Below, in pieces: positions 44,200-54,417 of a stretch of 64,000 nt of DNA. The stretch is from Alphaproteobacteria bacterium. Lineage in GTDB: Bacteria > Pseudomonadota > Alphaproteobacteria > Micavibrionales > Micavibrionaceae. Every line of letters starts with the position of its first letter. Position 1 is the stretch's first letter. Made by a program: the position numbers and the translations under genes. The stretch lies in NCBI GenBank assembly GCA_030424975.1, contig JAUHVY010000001.1:803093-867092 (forward strand), given 5' to 3'. The notes below the pieces were generated by a model that was not told where the DNA came from, did no database searches, and saw nothing but the letters and a program-made list of their open reading frames with translations.

Positions 44200-45419
44200 T
44201 TATATTTACTTTCCCAATCTTTGTGCCATCCAATTTCAGGCACATTTGATAGATCGTAATAGCAACCATTATTCATTTCAGTTGGTAATACTTGTTCGTC
44301 TAGGTTTAGCTTTTCCTTTCGAATTGAATCAAGTATGCCTAAGGCCTTATCTAATATCTCATTTTCACTTAAGTTTTTTCGATAAGCGCTATGGAACTCG
44401 TTTTGCCACCTAGCTTTCGCTTCCTGCTTAAAATCTCTAACTTGTTCTCGACTTATATCTCCATCTTTTTCCCAACGATCAAAATTGTTTATCATGTAAA
44501 GTAAGCATTGAGTATACATTGCCATGCGCTCTGTATCTTCTGGCTCAATGTCTTTAATATCTATTAGTTGCTTTATAAACTTTTGATCTTCTAGCTTTTC
44601 GGGCAATGCCCCTTTAAACTCGCGAAGTACAAGCTCCCCGTTTCTTACCTTATCAAAATAAATACGGTACTTTTTACGAAAATCATCAAAACTAAAAATA
44701 ATTTTTTCTTTGTTTTTTGTTAGGGAAAAGTTTTCTTCACGTAACCTTGAATCAATAGCGCTAAATACATCGTCAATTTTAGAATCATCTATATGATGCT
44801 CTTTTATTGCGGTTTTACATTTTCCAATTATATCATCACACCCCAGATCAAATGAAAGGTTTTCAAAAAAGACTTCCGCCACACCATCATCCAAGGCCAA
44901 AACTGCATCTATGTATTTTACTATACTTTTCTCTTTCTCATTATTTTTTGCTTTATCTCTTATGTCAGATAAACATTTCTTTAAATCACTGTATGTTTTA
45001 TCATCTTCTTGAAATGCCTTAATGGTAGTCAACGCCGTATTGCTTGAATTATCTGCCTTATTTGAGGAAAGAATGAAGTCAGTCTCTTTTACAAAGAGCA
45101 ATTGCTCACTAACAGCCTCTCTTCCATCATTCTTATCCGTAATAACCTGACTCCAATTTGAAAGCGACTTCCACATATCAATATCAAGTTGAGTCAAGTT
45201 CTTAGGTGTACCATCTGCTTTTGTTTGTGTGGTGTGTTTTAGCTGAATCAGTATCTTACGCTTAGTTGATAATTCTGTATGAACATCATCCAATACCTCC
45301 AATCCAACACTTTCATCACTTTTCATGGTTAAGAGCCTCCACAAAAAATGATAATATTGGTAATCAAAACCAATTGCCTTATCAGCAGCACTTGTTTTTT
45401 CGGTATGAGTTTTCGTCAT
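44196..45419 (-). CDS. ABC-3C effector with dsDNA-nuclease-like (Cap4/DUF4297-type) domain
   Basis: About 407 residues. The N-terminal domain reads AIGFDYQYYHFLWRLL, then SVGLEVLDDVHTE and ILIQLKHT, giving a PD-(D/E)xK-type Asp45...Gln59-x-Lys61 active site as in Cap4/DUF4297 nucleases. The C-terminal region (about 270-400) should be the ABC-3C CTD that docks to the middle component. The longest frame begins with TTG at 45497; the ATG at 45417-45419 restores the normal N-terminus. In this system ATP-driven sensing of foreign DNA or stress is thought to unleash the effector and stop infection. Confidence 0.78.
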   Translation of the reverse strand: MTKTHTEKTSAADKAIGFDYQYYHFLWRLLTMKSDESVGLEVLDDVHTELSTKRKILIQLKHTTQTKADGTPKNLTQLDIDMWKSLSNWSQVITDKNDGREAVSEQLLFVKETDFILSSNKADNSSNTALTTIKAFQEDDKTYSDLKKCLSDIRDKAKNNEKEKSIVKYIDAVLALDDGVAEVFFENLSFDLGCDDIIGKCKTAIKEHHIDDSKIDDVFSAIDSRLREENFSLTKNKEKIIFSFDDFRKKYRIYFDKVRNGELVLREFKGALPEKLEDQKFIKQLIDIKDIEPEDTERMAMYTQCLLYMINNFDRWEKDGDISREQVRDFKQEAKARWQNEFHSAYRKNLSENEILDKALGILDSIRKEKLNLDEQVLPTEMNNGCYYDLSNVPEIGWHKDWESKYK

Positions 45420-45430
45420 TGCCCGCACAC

Positions 45431-45447
45431 TTCGAAATAAATTCGAA
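45431..45447. promoter_or_regulatory. Paired TTCGAA sites upstream of the ABC-3C operon
   Basis: Two TTCGAA palindromes (45431-45436 and 45442-45447) are separated by five bases, forming a larger 17-base inverted repeat just upstream of the effector's ATG. It is a plausible operator for the defence operon. The surrounding sequence is AT-rich, including a plus-strand TATAAT at 45472-45477. Confidence 0.4.
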
Positions 45448-45497
45448 CTAATTAAGTTAAATTTAAGTAAGTATAATAGTTTTTTGCCACAAGACAA

Positions 45498-45990
45498 AAA
45501 CTTTCTACAATCTTAAGGAGTTATCTTAAATTCACCACACTACCGTTATACAGAATACGAACGCATCCAAGGGCGTACCCTTGGTTCTGGTTAAGCGGGA
45601 AAACGCTTACGGCATCCAATCGGCGCACGGTTGGTCTTGATGAAATCATCATGGGGTTTTTAGGGGCAGCAGGAACGCTCCCCTGAATGGCGATTGAAAA
45701 TCCATATGTTCATGCATGGTTCGGTGCAGGTGGAGAGGTAATTCTCCAAGTCCTGCGAGGGATAAAACGGCGATACGTTTTGATGGTTTTGCATGGTGGA
45801 ACGGATTGTGTTCCCAAGCCCAAAACCATCAGCGAGAGGGATGAAACGGGAGAGCGCAGCGTCTCCCTTTCCAAGCGTGTTGTAGTACAACACACAGCTT
45901 GCGTTCAGTAGAAATTGCAAATTTCAGTCTTCTTCGGCTCAATCACAGATCATTGAACGAAAACCTGCCAATGAACAGGTCGCCCATGCT
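45498..45990. other. 493-base gene-free region between ABC-3C and recombinase genes
   Basis: It holds the leftward ABC-3C promoter area, a possible plus-strand promoter, and the hairpin array. A 74-codon frame (45687-45911) crosses the array but has no supporting ribosome-binding site and no family resemblance. The last part contains ATTGAACGAAAACCTGCC and an AAGGAGAAG site serving the small gene that follows. Confidence 0.6.
45567..45925 (+). ncRNA. Candidate structured RNA / hairpin array
   Basis: This gene-free stretch contains consecutive hairpins with almost no unpaired sequence between some of them: CCAAGGG/CCCTTGG (45567-45584), TAAGCG/CGCTTA (45592-45609), CCAATCG/CGGTTGG (45616-45634), TGATG/CATCA (45638-45651), AGGGG-AGC/GCT-CCCCT (45662-45684), GCAGG-TGGAGA/TCTCCA-CCTGC (45726-45756), AAAACG/CGTTTT (45764-45781), TGATGGTTTTG/CAAAACCATCA (45781-45831, with inner GGAAC/GTTCC), GGGAGA/TCTCCC (45848-45867), AAGC-GTGTTGT/ACAACAC-GCTT (45873-45900) and GAAATT/AATTTC (45911-45925). 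It is GC-richer than the adjoining ABC-3C genes. Strand and function are open: a structured RNA, a single-strand priming origin, or a folded recombination site. It resembles neither tmRNA nor RNase P. Confidence 0.6.
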
Positions 45991-46047
45991 GTGGCGCACC
46001 AACTGGTAAATTTAACTTGTCACCGCAACCGACAAGGAGAAGCCACC

Positions 46048-46286
46048 ATGAAACCAGACATCGAAAAATACCTGCCCATGTTAAACGACATGGATTTAAC
46101 CCGCGAACAGAAAATCGAACTCATCCACGATCTGTGGCATATCATGCAAAATTTCGTAGATCGTGCCTTTGGCGTTCATCCTTTGCAACAATGTCGCGAT
46201 AAAAAAGAATTTAGCGATTTACACGATTCCAACAAATGCATAGACTCAATTCCAAGCCCTCAAACATCCGATGGAGATATTCGCCC

Positions 46287-46290
<4 letters not shown>
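46048..46290 (+). CDS. Small protein preceding the recombinase
   Basis: About 80 residues with the start at ATG 46048, which has AAGGAGAAG upstream. The sequence MKPDIEKYLPMLNDMDLTRE, continuing with EQKIELIHDLWHIMQNFVDRAFG, is a short acidic-helical protein of the kind frequently found immediately upstream of large serine recombinases on alphaproteobacterial elements. It overlaps the recombinase start by four bases (46287-46290). It may be a recombination directionality or accessory factor; no function is proven. Confidence 0.65.
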
Positions 46291-47885
<1,595 letters not shown>

Positions 47886-48062
47886 ACAATGCGATGGGTC
47901 ACCGCATAAGGTGGAGGGAACATACTCTATAGATTTTTTAAAATCAAGCATTACATCATAAAAAAATCACATATTTTTCTGTCTGTTCGTTTTGTTTTTT
48001 TGACATACAAAATAATAGTCAGATATAAACAAATTAAGAAATTAACTTTAGGGGTAAAATCG

Positions 48063-48434
48063 TTGAGTGATAATGAGAATAAAAATGCTCTCGGATTGAT
48101 CGTTCTGGTCAGCGGTATGCGTGACGAGAAAGGTGACGTTTGGTTTAACGAAGACGCAGACGGAACCCCCTTTTGGGCTGCGATAAAAATCGCACCTGAA
48201 AAAGAGGATGATTTTAACAGGGCACTTTTTGAATTCCGAAACTACGGCTATGAAATTGACCTATCTGAATATGCACAGGAGATTGTCTTACAAGGATTGC
48301 CGGGGCAAGCAGCTCCGAGTGCAGACGAACTCGCAGAGCTCAGGCGCACCTATGGCGACAGCGTTCACGACATGAACACTACGCAGGACTGGACATCATC
48401 GAACCAATACAGACCGGATGATTTGGGGATGTAA
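48063..48434 (+). CDS. Uncharacterized acidic protein
   Basis: 123 residues with a TTG start at 48063, chosen because AGGGG lies eight bases before it; the longest frame begins with TTG at 48000. The protein (NALGLIVLVSGMRDEKGDVW, WAAIKIAPEKEDDFNRALFEF) is acidic, has no signal peptide and fits no family I know. It shares one base with the following gene, so the two form a pair. It is the first gene outside the element on the host side. Confidence 0.65.
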   Translation: MSDNENKNALGLIVLVSGMRDEKGDVWFNEDADGTPFWAAIKIAPEKEDDFNRALFEFRNYGYEIDLSEYAQEIVLQGLPGQAAPSADELAELRRTYGDSVHDMNTTQDWTSSNQYRPDDLGM

Positions 48435-49894
48435 TGACTCAAACAGATCCTGTACAAACGATTGAACGCGAGCCGAATAAAAAGCCAAGCAACAACGCAT
48501 TAAAAGTTGCTTTTACCGCCGCAGGCCACGGATTAGATCCGGAAGAAGGTCTTCGCCGTTTTTTGATTCAAACAAAAGAGCAAATTGACACTGATAAAAG
48601 CCACTTCACGGAGGAGCTTTTCTCTGACATTTTTGCCCTGATTGAAACTGGGCATATCGCATTAGAAGCCACGCACGGTAGCACAAAAACACTTGAAGAA
48701 GAGCCGTTAATGAGCGGCATTGCCATCACATCTACGGCAGCGGCGGTATATCTGTTATGGAGTATTAACAGCCAACGCGGCGAAAAAGAGGCCGAATACC
48801 GTAATGCCTTAAAGATGTTTGTAGAATTTGAAAAAGACCTTCACAACGAAGAAAACGGCGAAACAAAAGAAGACCGCCGCCAAAGCGCTATTGATAAGCT
48901 GCATAATAAAATGCGTCACAGTGGTCTACAATTCGTAAACCTCCCCGACGAGCAAAAGAAATTCAACAAATCAGAATTCAGGGCAATAGCAAAAGATAAG
49001 GGTATCGGGGAGCCGGTTACGGCGGGATGTATCGAGAGATGCAGAAGTTTTTTAAGTAAATCCCCCATGGAAAAGGTCGAGGTAACAGGAGTTGCATTAT
49101 CGCGGGTGGCGTACCACGTCAAAAATGTTAGACAATATGCGAGCGAATATGCCTCAAACACGTTAGATAAAGCTATAGATCTATCGCATTTTGCGGGTCA
49201 TGTTATGGGCGAATATTTATCGAATGTTCCACGTACATTACGGGGTGATTTGAATAGAACGACTACTCTTGGCCTAAAGGAAATCAAGGCGCTCAATGAT
49301 GAGATGCGTGCCCTCAAAAAAAGTGAAAAGCAACAAGACAAGCTACATCATGATAACGATCAAAGAGAAGATACGCAGAAAGAACCCCTTACTCTTGATC
49401 AATTAAAAAAGGTTAGCTTGCGCTCAATTCATAAATTGGGGCACGATTGGAACCAAGATGAAAAGGACGTGGTCATTAATAAATTACGTGACCGTGAGCA
49501 ACATCAAAGCGCCGCAGAGCGTGCAAAAAGAAGCTTTCAGGTACAATTAGCATTCGAAGCATTACAGCTAGCGATGATCCCGGTTAAATATGCCAGCGAA
49601 AGCCACAGACACACGATTTGGATGAATGTTTATTCATTCTTTGCAGCGATGGGCCCATTAAAAGGTTTCGCCGAACAAATTCAAAGCGAACGTGCCAAAG
49701 CAAATAGTAAACAGGCCGAAGCATCAGAGCATGTGGCTCGCATTTTGGGTATTGATGCAGAAACAAAAACATCGAAAGAGCTCAAAGAAGAGCAAGATGC
49801 ACAATCACAAGAAGAAGAAGACTTCGATCCTGATTATCATGACAATGATAACGATCATGATGATTACGACACAGATTCCTCCCCGCAACCATAA
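48434..49894 (+). CDS. Uncharacterized protein with acidic tail
   Basis: 486 residues. One hydrophobic stretch (about 95-112, IAITSTAAAVYLLWSIN) could be a membrane segment; the rest is highly charged and helical, with many Lys, Glu, Arg and Gln in coiled-coil-like runs. The C-terminus is an extreme acidic tail of Asp and Glu (DFDPDYHDNDNDHDDYD). It pairs with the gene at 48063 by one-base overlap. No family is recognised and no function is offered. Confidence 0.65.
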   Translation: MTQTDPVQTIEREPNKKPSNNALKVAFTAAGHGLDPEEGLRRFLIQTKEQIDTDKSHFTEELFSDIFALIETGHIALEATHGSTKTLEEEPLMSGIAITSTAAAVYLLWSINSQRGEKEAEYRNALKMFVEFEKDLHNEENGETKEDRRQSAIDKLHNKMRHSGLQFVNLPDEQKKFNKSEFRAIAKDKGIGEPVTAGCIERCRSFLSKSPMEKVEVTGVALSRVAYHVKNVRQYASEYASNTLDKAIDLSHFAGHVMGEYLSNVPRTLRGDLNRTTTLGLKEIKALNDEMRALKKSEKQQDKLHHDNDQREDTQKEPLTLDQLKKVSLRSIHKLGHDWNQDEKDVVINKLRDREQHQSAAERAKRSFQVQLAFEALQLAMIPVKYASESHRHTIWMNVYSFFAAMGPLKGFAEQIQSERAKANSKQAEASEHVARILGIDAETKTSKELKEEQDAQSQEEEDFDPDYHDNDNDHDDYDTDSSPQP

Positions 49895-49924
49895 TCAGAA
49901 ACAAAGCGAGGGAACGAAAAGGTA

Positions 49925-50380
49925 CTAAAATTCCTTTTCCACCATTGCCTGAATACCCTTTTCTATCAAGGTGTACATTTTTTCAAATGCACGCATGTCT
50001 GCATAATAAGGATCGGGCACGTCACAACCTTCATAATCCGGATGATAATCCAAAAATAACTTTATCTTGTCGTGATACGCGTCATCGGCTATACGGCGCA
50101 TTGCGCGCTCGTGCCCCTTGTCCATCGCGAGCAGAACATCAAATTTTTCAAAATCTTCGGGCTGTAGCTGTCTGGCACGTAAATCATTCATATCTAACCC
50201 ATGTTTAGATGCAGTCTCAATTGCACGGTAGTCTGCTTTTTCACCAATGTGATATCCATGTGTACCCGCAGATTCGCAATACGCCTCTAACCCCTTTTCC
50301 TTTAAAGTTGCCTTTAACATTGCATCTGCGGTGATAGATCTACAAATATTTCCTGTGCAGACAAAAAGATATGATTTCAA
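49925..50380 (-). CDS. Low-molecular-weight protein tyrosine phosphatase
   Basis: 151 residues. The active-site loop VCTGNICRS (C-x5-R-S, about residues 7-15) opens the protein, and the general-acid Asp is in CDVPDPYYAD near residue 122. It is cytoplasmic and dephosphorylates tyrosine phosphates, often of polysaccharide export kinases or, in other branches, arsenate or protein arginine phosphates. It is convergent with the previous gene and divergent from olsB. Confidence 0.93.
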   Translation of the reverse strand: MKSYLFVCTGNICRSITADAMLKATLKEKGLEAYCESAGTHGYHIGEKADYRAIETASKHGLDMNDLRARQLQPEDFEKFDVLLAMDKGHERAMRRIADDAYHDKIKLFLDYHPDYEGCDVPDPYYADMRAFEKMYTLIEKGIQAMVEKEF

Positions 50381-50516
50381 AATTCACTCCAATTCTTGTA
50401 TTTACCTATTGGTCTAGGGACTTTATACCAATCATGCAAGATGATTGTCATCAAAAAGCTTGACGCGTCGAAGGCAAACTTTAGGATGAAGTGAAACAAA
50501 AAACGAAGTTTAGAAT

Positions 50517-51350
50517 ATGGTTCAATCCTCTGTCATCGCCGTACCGAATAACGAAGAGCAAACAGCCTATGTGCGCTTAGCTGAAAATGTACAGGAAATT
50601 GAACTCGCGCAGAAGCTCCGCTACGATGTTTTTTATAAAGAATACGGCGCAAAACCTACTCCTGAAATGAAAGAACAAGAGCGTGATTTCGACAGTTTCG
50701 ATGACATAACAGACCACCTGATTGTCGTTGTGCAAGACGAAGCATCACGAAAAGAGAAGATTGTTGGCACATATCGCCTCCTCCGCCAAAGCGTGGTCGA
50801 AAAAAACGTGCGTAATTTCTATTCTCACAATGAATACGATCTGGAGCGCCTTCTGCGTAGTGACAATAATTTGCTCGAACTCGGGCGCTCATGTGTGCTG
50901 GCCGAATATCGTACAAAACCTATTTTGAACCTTCTTTGGCAGGGAATCGCAAATTACATCACAGAACATAACATCGACCTCCTTTTTGGTTGCGCCAGTT
51001 TCCAAGGCGTTGATATTGATGACATTAAAGACCAGCTTTCTTACCTTCATCATTTTCATTCAACGCCCGGCGACCTTAGCCCTGTCGCCCTGCCCGACCT
51101 TTACGTGGATATGAACATAATTCCGAAAGAAGAGATCAATGAAAAACGTGCTTTCGCCTCCCTACCGCCTCTCATAAAAGGGTATTTACGCCTTGGCGCA
51201 ACAATCGGCGAAGGTGCTGTTATTGACCACCAATTCAACACGATTGATGTGTGTATAGTTGTGCAAACAAGCCTGATGACTGATCGATACCGAAAATATT
51301 TCGAGCGTAAGATTCAAAAGGCTATGCCCGGACAAAATAACGGAGCATAG
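50517..51350 (+). CDS. olsB: Ornithine N-acyltransferase (OlsB-like)
   Basis: 277 residues. VRLAENVQEIELAQKLRYDVFYKEYG is the opening of the OlsB/GNAT-hemolysin-like family, followed by LLELGRSCVLAEYRTKPILNLLWQGIANYI (about residues 120-150), a core motif. It attaches a 3-hydroxy acyl chain to ornithine, the first step of ornithine-lipid synthesis, at the cytoplasmic face of the membrane. It is followed at once by the second acyltransferase, so the pair is complete. Ornithine lipids often replace phospholipids under phosphate shortage. Confidence 0.85.
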   Translation: MVQSSVIAVPNNEEQTAYVRLAENVQEIELAQKLRYDVFYKEYGAKPTPEMKEQERDFDSFDDITDHLIVVVQDEASRKEKIVGTYRLLRQSVVEKNVRNFYSHNEYDLERLLRSDNNLLELGRSCVLAEYRTKPILNLLWQGIANYITEHNIDLLFGCASFQGVDIDDIKDQLSYLHHFHSTPGDLSPVALPDLYVDMNIIPKEEINEKRAFASLPPLIKGYLRLGATIGEGAVIDHQFNTIDVCIVVQTSLMTDRYRKYFERKIQKAMPGQNNGA

Positions 51351-51352
51351 AA

Positions 51353-52120
51353 TTGCGAACCATCGTCGCCACCCTGAAATTCTTAGCTTTTTCTTTGTTA
51401 ACCATCATTCTGGTTCCGTTCCAAGCTATTGTCATGCTGTTCAGCAAAGGTAAAGCCGCCTATATTCTGCCATGCCTATGGCAAAAACTTGTCTGCAAAA
51501 TATTCTGTATCAAAATCGTCAAAAACGGAACGCCAAACACAGAAAAACAAACAATTTTTGTAAGCAATCACATATCTTATTTAGATATCCCGGCCATCGG
51601 AAGCATTATAAAGGCATCCTTCGTTGCAAAACGTGACGTTGCTTCTTGGCCTGTTTTCGGTTTTTTATCAAAGCTTCAGCAGACGGCATTTATCAGCCGC
51701 GAAAAAAGTGATGCGCGCTTAGGTAAAAACGCACTTGATGCGATGCTTCGTGACGGTAAAAGCCTAATTATATTTCCTGAAGGAACATCAACAGACGGGC
51801 GAAGCGTTTATCCGTTTAAATCAAGCCTATTCTCTGTCGCAATGAATGCAAACAACACTGATATAAACGTACAACCCTTTACATTAGAAATGCTAAGCGT
51901 TGATAATCACGCAATTGAAACGCAAAATGACCGTGATTTATATTCTTGGCATCTCAATATGGATACACCGCTTGATAAACATTTATGGCGTTTCGCAAAG
52001 TCAAAAGGCGCAAATATTCGCCTGACTTTTCACCAAAGCTTTTTAGCAAGTAACTTTTCTGACAGAAAAACACTTGCCAAAGCATGCCATGACGCCGTAT
52101 CAGGTAAACCTAAAGAATAA
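51353..52120 (+). CDS. olsA: Lyso-ornithine lipid / 1-acyl-glycerol-3-phosphate acyltransferase (OlsA/PlsC)
   Basis: 255 residues. The start is TTG with CGGAGC upstream, two bases after olsB ends. The PlsC signature motifs are present: VSNHISYLDIPAIG (H-x4-D), FISREKSDARLGK and FPEGTSTDGR. It has one N-terminal membrane segment. It adds the second acyl chain to form ornithine lipid, or acts on lysophosphatidic acid; the pairing with olsB favours the former. Confidence 0.85.
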   Translation: MRTIVATLKFLAFSLLTIILVPFQAIVMLFSKGKAAYILPCLWQKLVCKIFCIKIVKNGTPNTEKQTIFVSNHISYLDIPAIGSIIKASFVAKRDVASWPVFGFLSKLQQTAFISREKSDARLGKNALDAMLRDGKSLIIFPEGTSTDGRSVYPFKSSLFSVAMNANNTDINVQPFTLEMLSVDNHAIETQNDRDLYSWHLNMDTPLDKHLWRFAKSKGANIRLTFHQSFLASNFSDRKTLAKACHDAVSGKPKE

Positions 52121-52142
52121 ACATATTTAAGAAAGGAATGTT

Positions 52143-52358
52143 ATGAGTTTTGCACCAGAAGAGATGTCCCAACTAAAATCACATTTGGAGCGCGTATTTA
52201 AATGCGGCGGACTGACCGTAAAGAAACGTGAAAAAGCAGAAGATTCTATCGAGGTCATGATGGATGGCGAATTTATTGGCGTTATTTATAAAATTATTGA
52301 TGAAGGTGAAACATCATACGACTTCAACATGGCTATCTTAGATATTGATTTAGTATAA
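52143..52358 (+). CDS. DUF3126 family protein
   Basis: 71 residues matching the short alphaproteobacterial DUF3126 family: EEMSQLKSHLERVFKCGGLTVK, split near residue 25, then SIEVMMDGEFIGVIYKIIDEGETSYDFNMAILDIDL. It is conserved but uncharacterized. GAAAGGA precedes the ATG. It is a good lineage marker and lies 22 bases after olsA. Confidence 0.9.
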   Translation: MSFAPEEMSQLKSHLERVFKCGGLTVKKREKAEDSIEVMMDGEFIGVIYKIIDEGETSYDFNMAILDIDLV

Positions 52359-52429
52359 GCTCTCAGCCAAAATTTTGCGCATTTCAGGCATATCTGATAC
52401 AATTTCTAAATTAATGTCAGGGTCATTTT

Positions 52430-52885
52430 ATGAAGAAAATTTGGAATAAGTCCTTACTTACACTATATTTTATTACAATGATAAGTATGCCTGTCCTTGC
52501 ATTAGAGCCCCTGACTTTCGGTGGTCACTTGGGAACGACATTGCGTATTAAACTTGATGACTTTCTCAAAAGCAACTTCGATACATCCACCGATTCTTAT
52601 GATTATGCGTTGCAAGACCTTAATAGTGACGGAATAGATGAAATCATTATCAAAAGAAAAACATGCTCGACTTCAAAAAATTCATGTTTTTTTCTGATTC
52701 TTGCTGAAAAAAGTAACGAAATTCTGTTATTATCAAAAATCGAAGCCAAAAATATTATGATTGGGGGGACATCATCCCATGGCATTAAGGATATTCTTGC
52801 GTTTTCGGCAAAAATGAACGACTATAATTTTGATATATATGTTTGGTCACCAAAGGATAAGACATATATTCTTCAGTCGGAGTAA
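52430..52885 (+). CDS. Secreted protein with calcium-loop-like segment
   Basis: 151 residues. The first 25 (SLLTLYFITMISMPVLALEP) form a signal peptide. The segment YALQDLNSDGIDEIIIKR (about 60-77) resembles the DxNxDGxDE loop of FG-GAP/EF-like calcium sites. Three or four cysteines lie in KTCSTSKNSCFF. No exact family. It lies just upstream of the two secreted paralogs. Confidence 0.65.
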   Translation: MKKIWNKSLLTLYFITMISMPVLALEPLTFGGHLGTTLRIKLDDFLKSNFDTSTDSYDYALQDLNSDGIDEIIIKRKTCSTSKNSCFFLILAEKSNEILLLSKIEAKNIMIGGTSSHGIKDILAFSAKMNDYNFDIYVWSPKDKTYILQSE

Positions 52886-52902
52886 AAAGGAAAAGACGTA
52901 CA

Positions 52903-54342
52903 GTGTTATCAGTAAATCGTAAAAAATCAGTTTTTTTTGCAACGGTTTTTGCTGTGCTTGGATTTTCAGCCTCCGCTAATGCCGCCTGTTCCCCGGGGAT
53001 TCCCTGTACGGATTATGATATTTATTCCAATACGAATGCCGGGACAGACGCCGCCTTAAACGGGCCTAAAACTGGCATTGCATCGCCTTTCACAGAAACG
53101 GCATGTGATGGTAATTTTATGAACCAAATATACAGCCGTGCCTTTCTTGAGGCCAGCCGTGAAGTGATCATGAGCGAACAAATCATTCACAAGCCGGACA
53201 GTGTTCTCGAATACACTTGTTTTGATAAAAGATTGGAAGTTGTTGCCGAGCATGCCGGCGAAATTTTCACTGAGAACCAATCATGGCATGAAAAAGAAAT
53301 CTGTATGTCAACGGGCGATGACACAACAAATGATCCTTCCAGTTGCCCAGATGGTAGTGGTGAAAACGTTTCATCACCGTCAAGTATCACAATCAATGAC
53401 GGCGGGTCTACATCGTTCGATGATCAGGTAGATCATTCCGTTTTTGAAAAGGATCGCTTGGACAATACATTGGAACGATTCCTCTTCGATACGCTCCAAG
53501 ACTATGTTGACACTAATTTCGGCCACACTTTCTTAGGTGAGGCCTCCACTTTGGACAATGACATTGATACATCAAACTTAAACAGTGACATTTCAGGTGT
53601 TGATAACGCCCCTACTGCATCCAATTTTGATTGTACACACATGCAGGCTGTTTGGCATGTTGCCCAATGTATTGATTTTTCCGAAGATGACCGTTTCAGA
53701 ACATTTACTCACCTCATGGAATTTGACCCAAGAACCATCCCACAGGCATGTACACCGGCCAGCATGTCATCCGATGCAGTTGAAGCGGGAACCAATTCCA
53801 CAAAAGTTGACAGTACAAGCTCTGGTACAGAATCAGATATGGAATCTGAATGTCCAACAGCAGCTCCCGGCACCACAGCAAATACAGGAATTACGTTTGA
53901 CCATTTGCGTGTTGCCAATAATTGTGATGACGGATCAGATCTTAATGAATACTCATCCTTTGATGTTATGGAGCTTTATCACCATCTAATTCTTGGGGTG
54001 GGCGCTTACCTTCCGGGTACCGGGAATACACTTGGCCAAATCGGCGTTGGACCTTCCGTACCGGGTGATGCTATGCCGGCTACAAGCTCAGCTATAAAAT
54101 CATTATGTGCTGATCCGTTGCCCACGGGATTATACGTGATTACATCAGAATACAGCATAGCATCAGGTGCATTTACAAACGATTCAACCATCGCGGACCC
54201 AAGCACAAGCATGAGCTTGCACTTTGATCAGGTGTGCCCTACGCCGGGTTGTTATTATCAGACAGTTACGCAGCCCTTCAGCTTGGGCGGAGGTATTACA
54301 TTCCCACCAATTACGACACCTGGGACATGTATACCGTACTAG
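52903..54342 (+). CDS. Secreted cysteine-containing protein, paralog 1
   Basis: 479 residues. The start is GTG with AAGGAAAAG upstream. A signal peptide (about 10-27) ends ASANAAC. Shared blocks with the next gene are SRAFLEASREVIMSEQ, KPDSVLEYTCFDKR, DNTLERFLFDTLQDYVDTNFG, CTHMQAVWHVAQCIDF and LPTGLYVITSEY, ending with CPTPGCYY. A Ser/Thr/Asn-rich insert (about 280-320) and low-complexity linkers suggest a surface or periplasmic role. No family is known to me. Roughly 15 cysteines imply disulfide bonding. Confidence 0.7.
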   Translation: MLSVNRKKSVFFATVFAVLGFSASANAACSPGIPCTDYDIYSNTNAGTDAALNGPKTGIASPFTETACDGNFMNQIYSRAFLEASREVIMSEQIIHKPDSVLEYTCFDKRLEVVAEHAGEIFTENQSWHEKEICMSTGDDTTNDPSSCPDGSGENVSSPSSITINDGGSTSFDDQVDHSVFEKDRLDNTLERFLFDTLQDYVDTNFGHTFLGEASTLDNDIDTSNLNSDISGVDNAPTASNFDCTHMQAVWHVAQCIDFSEDDRFRTFTHLMEFDPRTIPQACTPASMSSDAVEAGTNSTKVDSTSSGTESDMESECPTAAPGTTANTGITFDHLRVANNCDDGSDLNEYSSFDVMELYHHLILGVGAYLPGTGNTLGQIGVGPSVPGDAMPATSSAIKSLCADPLPTGLYVITSEYSIASGAFTNDSTIADPSTSMSLHFDQVCPTPGCYYQTVTQPFSLGGGITFPPITTPGTCIPY

Positions 54343-54417
54343 TTTTTGAATTTGCTTAATGTTGTAATATTAGTTTAGAATACAAAAGGTCAAAAAATGA
54401 TTGTAGAGGATAGAAAA

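Noticed and set aside
45687-45911. A 74-codon open frame across the hairpin array
   Set aside because: No ribosome-binding site, no family resemblance, and the stem-loops explain the sequence better; codons are dictated by inverted repeats.
45567-45925. Hairpin array as tmRNA, RNase P RNA or a CRISPR array
   Set aside because: No tmRNA tag or tRNA-like ends, no RNase P core motifs, and the stems are unequal in sequence with no regular spacer pattern.
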